Below are positions 55,766-64,000 of a stretch of 64,000 nucleotides of DNA, piece after piece. The notes under the pieces were generated by a model. The model was given only the letters and a program-made list of their open reading frames with translations, was not told the DNA's origin and made no database searches. The position numbers were made by a program, and so were the translations under genes. This DNA comes from Vicugna pacos (Eukaryota; Chordata; Mammalia; Artiodactyla; Camelidae). Each line of letters begins with the position of its first letter. Positions within the stretch are counted from its first letter, which is position 1. The DNA lies in NCBI RefSeq assembly GCF_048564905.1, contig NC_132997.1, forward strand, positions 66,600,271 through 66,664,270, written 5' to 3'.

Positions 55766-57029
55766 TCCATAAACAGCACTTAACATACGCAACTGAAAAA
55801 CTGACCATATAGCTGGTGCTTCCAGGGAAAGGCCCAGAACGGCAACAGATGATGATCCTATGACAACACTAAAAGGGTAAGAATAAGTTGGGAAAAGCTC
55901 ATCAGAATTCTTCAGAAGAGGATGCCATAAAGATACTCATCAACTAACATCAACTGTGATACTGATAATAAAGAACAAAATATTTCATCAAGACAGAGGG
56001 CAATTTCTAAGAATCCAGGAATATACACATGGCTCAAGCAGTAAGTGTTTAAAAGTAGTGGGGGAGATGCAGAAGAATGTTCCTACTCGGAACAACAGAA
56101 AAATGTGTATTGGATCAAAGATTAAAAGGACTCCTCAAAGGGAAGAATCTGGAATATTTCCAGATTCCATCCTCAGGAAGTTTGTGGATTGTGCAACCAA
56201 TGGGATTGATGCTCTGTTAGGAGCAATATATTAGCTCCCACACAAACTAAGTGAGGATTCGGGAATAGGCAAAGTCACTCTACAGGAATCGATGTGCTGC
56301 AATGTGCATGTCTAATATGGAGAAGACCTGTTGTGGTCCATGTGGGCCCTGAAGCTCATTGACTCAATATGCCCCTTTCTGGCCCCAGACTGTGGAGTTG
56401 GGGACCTAACAAAGGAGGCATGAACAGGACTCGTAGCCAGCCGCCTCACCAATGGCCCGGCGACAGTCTCGGGAAGAGTGAAGCAGAGAGGATGAGTGTT
56501 TCCAGCTGGCCCCTCGCCTCACCCAGGCTACCCTTCTTCACGTCGCAGACCCTGACTGTGAAGGAGGGAGGATGGGCAAACTCAGGCTGCGGGAAACAGC
56601 AGCCAGGGTCACAGTGACCAACGTTGGGCTCCACCCTTCTGGGGAAAATTAGAGAAAAAAATGGAAGAGGATCAAAAGTAGATGAAACCCACAGGGATGA
56701 AAAGTATGAAATCCACGGGGAAAGTTCAACCTTGGGAAGAGAAAACAAGGAAGATGTACCATTTAGCATCGTTTTAAGCACACCCTGCGAAGAGCAATGG
56801 ACCGCAGTTTTCCTTTTCCACCCAAGGAAGCACAGACAAAATAGTTTTAACCTAAAGTATGAAAATTTTAGCTTCAGGATGAAGACTTTCCCCAAAGCAA
56901 GAATTTTTAACAAAGGAATATGCAGTCTGCATACCCATACATGACCGCTGTGCTAATCACCAATGTTCAGAGCTCTCACATTTGTACTAGAGTAGGATAG
57001 GTGTTCATGATTCTGCCTCACGGAAGTTG
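55766..57029. other. No recognisable gene; perfect short palindrome
   Basis: A perfect 10-base inverted repeat with a 3-base spacer lies at 56145-56167. A 155-codon reverse frame (56446-56913) and a 106-codon forward frame (56624-56944) overlap each other and are not recognised. Confidence 0.45.
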
Positions 57030-57170
57030 CAATAATAACAGATAACACAACTGTTTATTGAGTGCTTTACTAGAAGCTAAAGGTCGGCGGAAGCTCAGCT
57101 CTGCTGGTGCTGTGGGCTTCACACGGTCTCCCCTGATTCAAAGTCCAATCTCTTAACCACAGGATAAGAC
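57030..57170 (-). repeat. Possible MIR relic (antisense)
   Basis: ACTGTTTATTGAGTGCTTTAC and AGTCCAATCTCTTAACCACAG resemble the two ends of reverse MIR, with the core largely missing. Confidence 0.4.
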
Positions 57171-57179
57171 GAATGCACG

Positions 57180-57330
57180 TGAAACTTACTGGTTGTAAAA
57201 TGGGCTAATACCTGCCTCACGGGGCTCTTGGAAAGACTCAGTAAGTTAATCATAAAAATATTAGCCTATGTCTGCCACATAGTAAGTACTTAGCAAATGT
57301 CAGCTATTACCATTGACAAAGAATTTTAAC
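57180..57330 (+). repeat. MIR SINE relic
   Basis: GGTTGTAAAATGGGCTAATACC, TGCCTCACGGGGCTCTTGG, GACTCAGTAAGTTAATC and GCCACATAGTAAGTACTTAGC match the second half of sense MIR. Confidence 0.65.
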
Positions 57331-57448
57331 CTTGCGTGGGTCAACTTTTATTTAGTCTATGTTTCTATTAAAGTCCAGAGAGAGTGCTTATGTCAATGAG
57401 GCAAATACAGCTTCAGGACAAAAAGAATTGGGTGTGCATTCAACTTCA

Positions 57449-57478
57449 GCCCAGCCATGCCCAGCCATGCCCAGCCAT
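57449..57478 (+). repeat. 10-base minisatellite, three units
   Basis: GCCCAGCCAT is repeated three times without change. Confidence 0.95.
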
Positions 57479-57599
57479 CCCCTCTAGAGACTTTTACAAG
57501 CGTCCACCGTTGTAGAGCACCGGGGCAGGCTCCGTGCAGAACAGGAAGACAAAAATGCCACTGCCCAGAGGTATGCCCAAAGAACAGCATCATGACTAA

Positions 57600-57890
57600 C
57601 CACAAACACTGCAGAATACTCACTACGTGCCAGGCACCATTCTAAGTACCCTAAGCACCATCTGCATGTGTGTGTGTGTGTGTGTGTGTACTCTTAATCC
57701 TCACAACAACCCTTTAAAACTAAGTACTATTTATTGTCCCTAATTTATGGATGAGAAACTGAGGCACAGAGACGAGAAGTAACTTGCTCTACCTTACACA
57801 GCTTGTAATTGACAGAGCTGGGATTCAAGTCGGGCTGTCCAATTTCAGAGTCATGGGCTCTTAACTGCTCAATATACTGCCTCCTCCAAG
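57600..57890 (-). repeat. MIR SINE (antisense) with internal TG repeat
   Basis: CACTACGTGCCAGGCACC, AATCCTCACAACAACCC, TTATGGATGAGAAACTGAGGC, ACAGAGACGAGAAGTAAC, ACAGAGCTGGGATTCAAG and GGGCTCTTAACTGCTCAATA follow nearly the full reverse MIR. This is one of the best-preserved copies in the window. A (TG)n run at 57667-57689 expanded within it. Confidence 0.8.
57667..57689 (+). repeat. (TG)n microsatellite
   Basis: Eleven TG units inside the MIR. Confidence 0.95.
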
Positions 57891-58139
57891 ACTCGATCAC
57901 TAAGAACCAGAGCGAGGACAGACAATAATAAAGGCCCAGCAGGAACACACAGTGCAGTGCTCACGAGCAAGTTGTGCTTTCTTAACACCTATCTCAGAGC
58001 ACGAGCCCTTTGACTACAGAATGGTGTGTTTATGCACATCGTACCAAGCCAGACTGAAAGCCATCCACAAAACACTGGTGTCTGCCACTCTGAAGGGCCA
58101 TCTTCGCAGTGATTTAACACATGCCAAAGGGAGAGAGAA

Positions 58140-58330
58140 GCTCTCAGAACCTGGACTGAGAAGTCAGACACGCCTGGGTTTCAATCAGAGGTTCTCCAAT
58201 GTGGCTTTGAACAAATTACTTGACCTTTCTCTGTACCTCAGTGTCTTGACTCTAAGGATTAAATGAGATAATTTATGTAAAGAACTTAGTTCCAGTATCT
58301 GGCACTAAGGACTATATAAGTAAAATCATA
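58140..58330 (+). repeat. MIR SINE relic
   Basis: AAGTCAGACACGCCTGGGTTTC, TGAACAAATTACTTGACC, TTTCTCTGTACCTCAGTG, AAGGATTAAATGAGATAAT, TTATGTAAAGAACTTAG and ATCTGGCACTAAGGAC follow sense MIR over most of its length. Confidence 0.75.
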
Positions 58331-58564
58331 ATAAAAATAATTAAGGAACTGCTAATTTGCTTCAAGACTCAGTCCTAAGCCATATGGAAAAACACCAACA
58401 AGTAGACAATACCAGCTTATAGACTAAGAAGAATGCAATTTACGGGATTTGAAATGCACTGCAGACTCACGTTAGTAAGAATGAATGATTGTAACTCAAA
58501 AATAGTATAAATCTGAGCTTCTAAATGCTGGGGAATAAAGAAGTCTCCCATTTTAAGAGATAAG

Positions 58565-58760
58565 AACAGCTGTTGTGTACTGAGGGCCTATTCTGTTCCT
58601 AGTCCTGTAACAGGCACTTCATAGATGTTATGCTACTTTCGAAAGCACTCAGAGGTTCGTCAAATGATGGCAATTTTACAGATGAGGATTCTGAGCCTCT
58701 CGGGGGTTAAGTGATGTACCCAGAATAAGCAGCAGTAACCGTTGCTTAAAACTAGAAGAC
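58565..58760 (-). repeat. MIR SINE relic (antisense)
   Basis: GTACTGAGGGCCTATTCTG, ACAGGCACTTCATAGATG, GCAATTTTACAGATGAGG, TTCTGAGCCTCTCGGGGG and TTAAGTGATGTACCCAGAA follow reverse MIR. Confidence 0.68.
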
Positions 58761-59349
58761 ACATGAGTGAGGCAAACAGGAGTGCAATCTGGGGATCAGA
58801 CACAATCACTCCACAAAGCATTTCCTTGGCACCAATTGGAATTTCACCGAGCAACATTCAGTGCAAACCTGTTCTCATCCCCAAGATGTGTTCTGTGCTT
58901 CAAAGAAGCCCAAATCACTGAAAGGTCATGATATGTCACTCATCAAAGTGACATATTACTACAGACTTCATTCTATCATCTAGTATAGTCATAATGTCCC
59001 TTGGGAAGACTATCAGAGAGGATTGATTTATAAATTGCTATGGCATTCCAAAAAGGGTAAGATTTCCACAAGAACAAACTGGGTTTTAGAGCTGGGACAC
59101 TGTGGAAATGAAATTACATCGATGGCACAGCACAAAGTATGTGTTTGGGATACAGCAGATAAAGAAGGAAAAGGTCAATCAAAATACCCTTTTCTAGTTT
59201 TCTCTCCAGCAGAGAATCCTTATCACAAATACTCAAATCAATGACTCTCAAACTTTCTTACTTATGGTTTTCTGTGTCAACCTGCCCTCAAGAATAAAAG
59301 GTGGCAGCAAGGAAGTTCTCTGTGTAAATTCTAAGACTTGAGTCGTCCT
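58761..59349. other. No recognisable feature
   Basis: Unique-looking. TCATGATATGTCACTCATC followed by AAAGTGACATATTACTA around 58925-58962 contains a small inverted repeat (ATATGTCACT / AGTGACATAT). Confidence 0.45.
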
Positions 59350-59470
59350 CTAATACTTCCAGAATATAAACTCCATCCTTGACAGCAGAGTCCACATTTT
59401 GGTTACCACTGTATCCTCAGCATAATACATGGATGAGTATACTGTAGGCCTTTAATAAATACAGGTCACG
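59350..59470 (+). repeat. L2 LINE 3' end
   Basis: AGAATATAAACTCCATCCTTG, GTTACCACTGTATCCTCAGC and GTAGGCCTTTAATAAATAC match the sense L2 terminus (CACTGCTGTATCCCCAGC ... CAATAAATA). Confidence 0.65.
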
Positions 59471-62400
59471 TTGACAACCAGCACAGTACAAAAATGTAGG
59501 AGAGACAAGGTGTGAAGGGTGCTCAAGGAAGTATCCCTTCCCATTCAAGCAAGCCTCAGAACCAAAAGGCTCCTTGCAACTAAATAATTTTAAGAAATGT
59601 GAGATTACAGGAAATCAGGTTTTCTGAATTTTTTTTTTTTTTTGGAACAGAGATTACACTTTGGGGGCAAAAAAATGCCTCCCAGACCCTTTTGACTATT
59701 CGAAATATTTGCCAATATTTTGAAATACTTACTGGCCTAAAATATGCCTTCTAATCTGCTATTTCAGAAACATGAATCATGTATGTGAAAAACTTACTGC
59801 TAGCATTGTGCTTGATACAGCCGACACAAAGAAGAACAAGGCTGGGCCAACTCTGGTTTAATAGAGATGCAGACTGTAAACAAATAATTACAATAGCATA
59901 AAATTAGAGCTTCTGGCAAAGGGAGTCAAGTGCAGGAGGGCGCAGAGGAGGGCATGACTAAGCCTGCTGTGCACTTCAATTCCCCACGTGAAAAAAGATT
60001 TTTCTTTTCCCAGTGTCCTTTGCAATCTCCTTGTCTAATTCTCATTATTTTCTTTAAAGCAAAAAAGCAGCACAGTCCATCTACATATTAAATGCTTTAG
60101 ATAGTCACCATGCTCCTCAATCATCATCACACCCCCATGAAAAACTGCACATTGCTTTGATGTACACTAGTTAAATAAGAGGTTTCTAAATTAATGATCA
60201 GTCACACTGTAATACTGACTGCTAAAATACACATATAACTTGAGTGCTTAAATGGGCTATATCAGAATTTTCTGGCCCTAATGCTTCCTCCAAATTCCCT
60301 GGCCTTCTTTTAGCCAATTAAAGCTGTATGTAATTTTCTGTCCAAAAATCTCAAAGCTACAAGCTAAATGAATGGTTTATCTAAAATCATCACACTATCA
60401 TTAGCAGTTCATTTTATTAAATTATTTACATGCTACCCATCTGCAAGAAAGATTTGAGGCAACATTCAATAACATACACATAGACACTTGGAAGTCACAG
60501 ACATAAAGGCATGAAATAAAAAAAGTTGATTTTCCAACCAGGAGATAATACTGTTGGTGTATTTCAACAGTAAAATTCCCAAATTTCCATTAGCCAGAGA
60601 AAAAAGGGAAACAGAGCAGGCCATACAATTCTGATCAAAAGAAGACTAGGAAAGGGCCTTTCCCCCTAGGTACAGAGAAACAATCATCTTTTTTTAACAA
60701 CTGGTTATACCATATATGCAGAAGTATGTGCTTTCTTATTTTTTTACTGTGATATAATATTAAAGTGTATCTCAGAGAAAGTACTCAGAGAGGCACTGAC
60801 AATAACAGAAATAAACATCCTTTCCTTCTATCAAGTTTTAAAGTACTAAATAAGATGACCTATTGGGCAGGAAGATGTCACAAAGAAGTTGGTCCTCAAA
60901 GCAAGACCTTTCAGGAAAAATTATTTGGATGCATTTTACACAAAATCCCAGAAGTAACTGAAATAAAAGGTTTTCAGAAATGTCAACAATTATTTCACTA
61001 TTCAGATACCCATCATCTCATTTGGCTGCAGCAGGCACTGTTTACATGTCAGTGCCATCACCTGTAGATTGATGTGTCACTTACCAGTGAAGATGCCATT
61101 ATCACCCATTGACCGGAAGGGGAGGAGCCACCTGAAAGAATGCTCGGGGCTTTATTTCGTATTTTAAAAGGAACGTACACAGGCTACCTGTTTGTATCTT
61201 AGTCTTTCTCAAATTTTACTTTTCTTGATAGCAACAAACTATTCTATTTATTTGAGGAAAGTGCTGTAATTTGTGTATCAGTTTGTCATGGTAAATTCCG
61301 ATATCCTTGTATTCCAAGTGGATCCTATTCACTAACAAGACATTCAAAAGCATATGGCAATAAACAGCACTTTGGCTGTCCTGAGGCATTTAGTAAGGGG
61401 TATGCAATAAAATGGTGCAGTGCTTGATAAACAAACGCCCCCAAGTTGGTGCTCTATAGGTCTGTTAGCATGATTAATCCTGAACCAGGAGCAAGAGCCA
61501 CCACACCAGCACACGACAAAAGTCTTCTCAAATCCCTGCAATGTGACTGAAACTAGGTGCATACACAGAAAAGGAACAGGCAAAATATACCAGTAAGTTG
61601 ACAAAATGTTTTCTTGTCTTATTTACCTTTGAAACCACAGCAACTAGAATGGTTTCCAGCTCATGGTAGGCATGCAAACATTGCCAAATGAGTCATTCTC
61701 ACCATTAAAAACAACAAATATCATTTTTTACAAGGGTCTGGTCCTTTTTATTTGTGCCCTGGCTACTCATAAGAAATAGGTCAAACACTTGTTAAGAAGA
61801 GGTGCCTGTCTGAAGCACCACAGTGGAAACATCACTCATGGGGAGGGAGAGGTTTTGTCCCATCTGTTGGTAAAAAGATCACGTGGCAGGAATGCTCCTT
61901 TCCATCCCTTTACCAATGTGAGTGTGACCAAACAAGTAGCCTCTTGGGAATTTGTATGAGCGTTCTCGTGATCTTTTACCTATACTCTGCTGTTCAGCAA
62001 AAACATCCAAGCCCTGGATTCCATGGATAACTAGATGTATGAGCTCGAAAGATCTTTTTCCCTCCTGAGGCCTTGATTTCTGCATCTGCAGATTCATTCC
62101 AGCTATAGAATTAAATGAGTCAATGCTTTAAGTGTATTCTCATCAGACAGAAAATTGAAAGGAAGAATAGAAAATACAAAGGTTGCTGATGAGTATCATT
62201 TATCTTATTCACCCACATTTGTGACTGGAACCAAATTGGTGTAGAATTATCAAAGAAACAAATGAAGAGTCATCTAAACGTTCAGCTTCTTATCTAAAAT
62301 TGCCTTGTGGATAATGTGTTCCACTTTGTTTTACTGGGATCTTAGAGGGGGCAAAAAGTTTCAATTAAAAGGTTTACTTTTCAAGAATATTTTTCTTTAA

Positions 62401-62599
62401 TCCCATCCCCAAGTGAGTCTCATTTGACGAAAACAGGACAAACTCTTTGCTCCTGCTGAACTCAGAAATGTTTAACTTTTTTTTAATTTAGATCTTTAAT
62501 ATTTTCCAAAAGAGTTTTATAATTTTCTCCATAAAGTGCTTATATATTTTTGATAGACTTATTCATTTCAGTTTATATTTTTGGCATGATTATCTTTTT
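59471..62599. other. No recognisable gene or named repeat
   Basis: A T run lies at 59629-59643. Otherwise over 3 kb of AT-rich unique-looking DNA with short unrecognised frames (100 codons at 60765-61067, 86 codons reverse at 61344-61604). This is the longest stretch in the window with no identifiable element. Confidence 0.45.
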
Positions 62600-62705
62600 A
62601 AAAAATTTTTATTGAAGTGTAGTTGATTTACAATGTTAGTTTCTAAAGATACATATATATGTATGTATGTATATGTATAACTGAATCACTTTGTTGTACA
62701 CCAGA
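62600..62705 (-). mobile_element. Short L1 3' end with internal inversion (twin-primed)
   Basis: The left part TTTTTATTGAAGTGTAGTTG with GATTTACAATGTTAG is the reverse of the young L1 terminus. The right part TATGTATAACTGAATCAC, TTTGTTGTACACCAGAAAT is the segment just upstream in L1, but in forward orientation. The two join near 62640-62660 in a TATG-rich run. An inverted 5' segment next to a direct 3' segment is the signature of twin priming. Confidence 0.72.
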
Positions 62706-63861
62706 AATGGTTAACTTTTCAATCCTCTGGGTAAAACCCATTCTTGGCCCACTTCCTTTTTACCTGGGCCACATGAGGACTTGAGTAAGCTTTGAAGCAT
62801 GAAGGCGGGGGCTGCAGTGGGGAAGGAAGGGAGCCTGAGGTTCCATGATGAGCCTCAGAGGAGGCTGGACCTCAGTCAGCCTCCCAGGGATCTGGTTTTG
62901 TTTGAGTTGCATTATTGCTCATGTCAAAAAAAGGCACCCTGTCCAGAGTAATCATTACACGCACTTCCCTGGATTTGCCAAGTGTATCGCTGACTGGCCA
63001 CATGTGTACGAGATGAGCATTCTCCTACTGAGGAGTCTAAGGACTGAAAATTTCTTTTTTCTATATTATCTTCCTACATTCCTAGTCTGCCAAGTTTGGG
63101 GCCCCACAGTGGAGTTAAAGAAATTAAAGGTCTTAACTCACAGGTACCTCCCCAGACTTAAAAAGAGTCACCTCTGTGTCTCAGCTGGAACAGAATCACA
63201 GCAGACAGAGGAGGTGGCACTGGCCCTGCAGGCATCAGCTCCCAGCTTGACCCCAGCTTCCCTGACTTTCCCGCAGGCCCAGGCGCACTGATAACGCAGT
63301 ATCTCCAGGTCCACAGGGAAGCAGCAGGAACCATCCCTGGCTCACAGGCCCTTCTTGCCTCCCAAACTCCCTGCTCCAGTGTGGGAGAGCAGAGAGCTGC
63401 CAGGTGCGGGGCAGGGGACCCTTCATCCACAGGATGAGTTAGCAGCCCGCCGACCCTGCTCTTTCCAAGGGAAAATGGGCTGGAAATGCTGCAGGCCCAT
63501 TGTTTCATGAATAAAACTTTTGGGGGAGGAAGGTTCCACAGACTAACATATATTCACTGGAGGGAAATTACAAGACAGAGGACTATAATGAATATGCTTT
63601 TCTTGCCAACCTTTGTCGTTTGAGATTTTAAGAAAAACAAAATCCTAAATTATACCAGTCTTTATAAGTTGTGTAACACCAACCGAGGGAGACACCTCTT
63701 ACTATTATGTGAACTCAGGCCTCACTTCACAGTGTTCCCAGAATAATGAGTACGCTCCACGTGGATATTTTCCCATGGAGTACACTCAAAGCTCTCAGCT
63801 CTAGCTAGAACAAGGTGCCACTAAACAAAGGCCACCCTATATTCACATATAAGAGTATCCA
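62706..63861. other. No recognisable gene
   Basis: GC-richer around 63150-63440, where a 148-codon forward frame (62845-63291) and 116- and 63-codon reverse frames overlap. The forward peptide (MMSLRGGWTSVSLPG...) is not recognised, and no donor or acceptor pattern supports an exon. Confidence 0.4.
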
Positions 63862-63962
63862 TCTGGGCGTGGAGGGTGGGTGTTAGCTCAGTGGTAGGCT
63901 CTGTACTTAACACGCACAAGGTCCTGGGTTCAACTCCCAGCACTTTCATTAAAAAAAAAAAA
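63862..63962 (+). mobile_element. SINE (camelid Vic-1-like) with intact target duplication
   Basis: Head GGAGGGTGGGTGTTAGCTC, A box TAGCTCAGTGG at 63884-63894, B-box-like GGTTCAACTCC at 63927-63937 and an A14-type tail. The flanks AAGAGTATCCA at 63851-63861 and 63963-63973 form an identical 11-base target duplication. The perfect duplication and long A tail suggest a fairly recent insertion. Confidence 0.95.
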
Positions 63963-64000
63963 AAGAGTATCCAGTCTTTGCCTCAATAGTTTTTTAAATC

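Noticed and set aside
62845-63291. 148-codon forward frame as a host gene
   Set aside because: No recognised similarity. It overlaps reverse frames in a GC-richer patch and lacks splice signals.
63862-63962. tRNA-Ala gene candidate
   Set aside because: The sequence resembles tRNA-Ala with an AGC anticodon region, but it has an A-rich tail and a target duplication, the stems are decayed, and five similar copies occur in the window. It is a SINE.

Overview
This window reads as ordinary mammalian nuclear DNA with no confidently identifiable protein-coding gene, exon or functional RNA gene. It is AT-rich, poor in CpG, and built from old interspersed repeats set in unique sequence. Six copies of a short SINE derived from tRNA-Ala (AGC anticodon region, A box TAGCTCAGTGG, ending AGTACCTCC plus an A-rich tail) match what I remember of the Vic-1-type SINE of camels and llamas. 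The young L1 3' ends (motifs like GTATAGCACAGGGAACTAT and CAGAAATTGACACA) are of the type seen in cetartiodactyls. A camelid (camel, alpaca, llama) is therefore the best guess; this is inferred from repeat families recalled from memory, without a database search.

Layout. 1-8 kb: L2 and MIR pieces, two L1 3' ends and a GGAT microsatellite. 8-11.2 kb: a repeat block made of an older L1 3' half, a partial MLT1 LTR and a HAL1-like element. 11-25 kb: mostly unique sequence with scattered MIRs, L1 tails, a CGT trinucleotide repeat and a 25-unit GT repeat. 25.8-27 kb: an antisense L1 carrying a TATC microsatellite, then a SINE and a MIR. 29-38.2 kb: L2 copies (one long sense copy facing an antisense copy), MIRs, a MER5-like hAT fragment, an MLT1 LTR, and a locally GC- and CpG-richer stretch near 35.7-36.4 kb. 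39-41 kb: two antisense L1 pieces, a SINE, a 95-base pure purine tract and an L1 3' end. 42.6-45.1 kb: an LTR-like fossil and a hAT-type transposon split by an MLT1 LTR. 46.9-48.7 kb: the clearest recent activity, a SINE split by a 5'-truncated L1 with a matching target-site duplication, followed by another SINE and a strong G-quadruplex motif. 49-54 kb: pieces of old L1. 55-59.5 kb: L2 and a dense run of MIRs in alternating orientation. 59.5-63.9 kb: unique sequence, a small inverted (twin-primed) L1 3' end and a SINE with an intact 11-base target duplication.

The many short open frames look like chance or belong to repeats. The only one with clear family identity is the C-terminal part of an L1 ORF2. 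The window is probably intergenic or intronic. I see no operon, toxin, CRISPR or phage-like system and no convincing new biological system; the most interesting points are nested and inverted retroposon structures, DNA secondary-structure motifs, one weak exon-like stretch and a CpG-richer patch.
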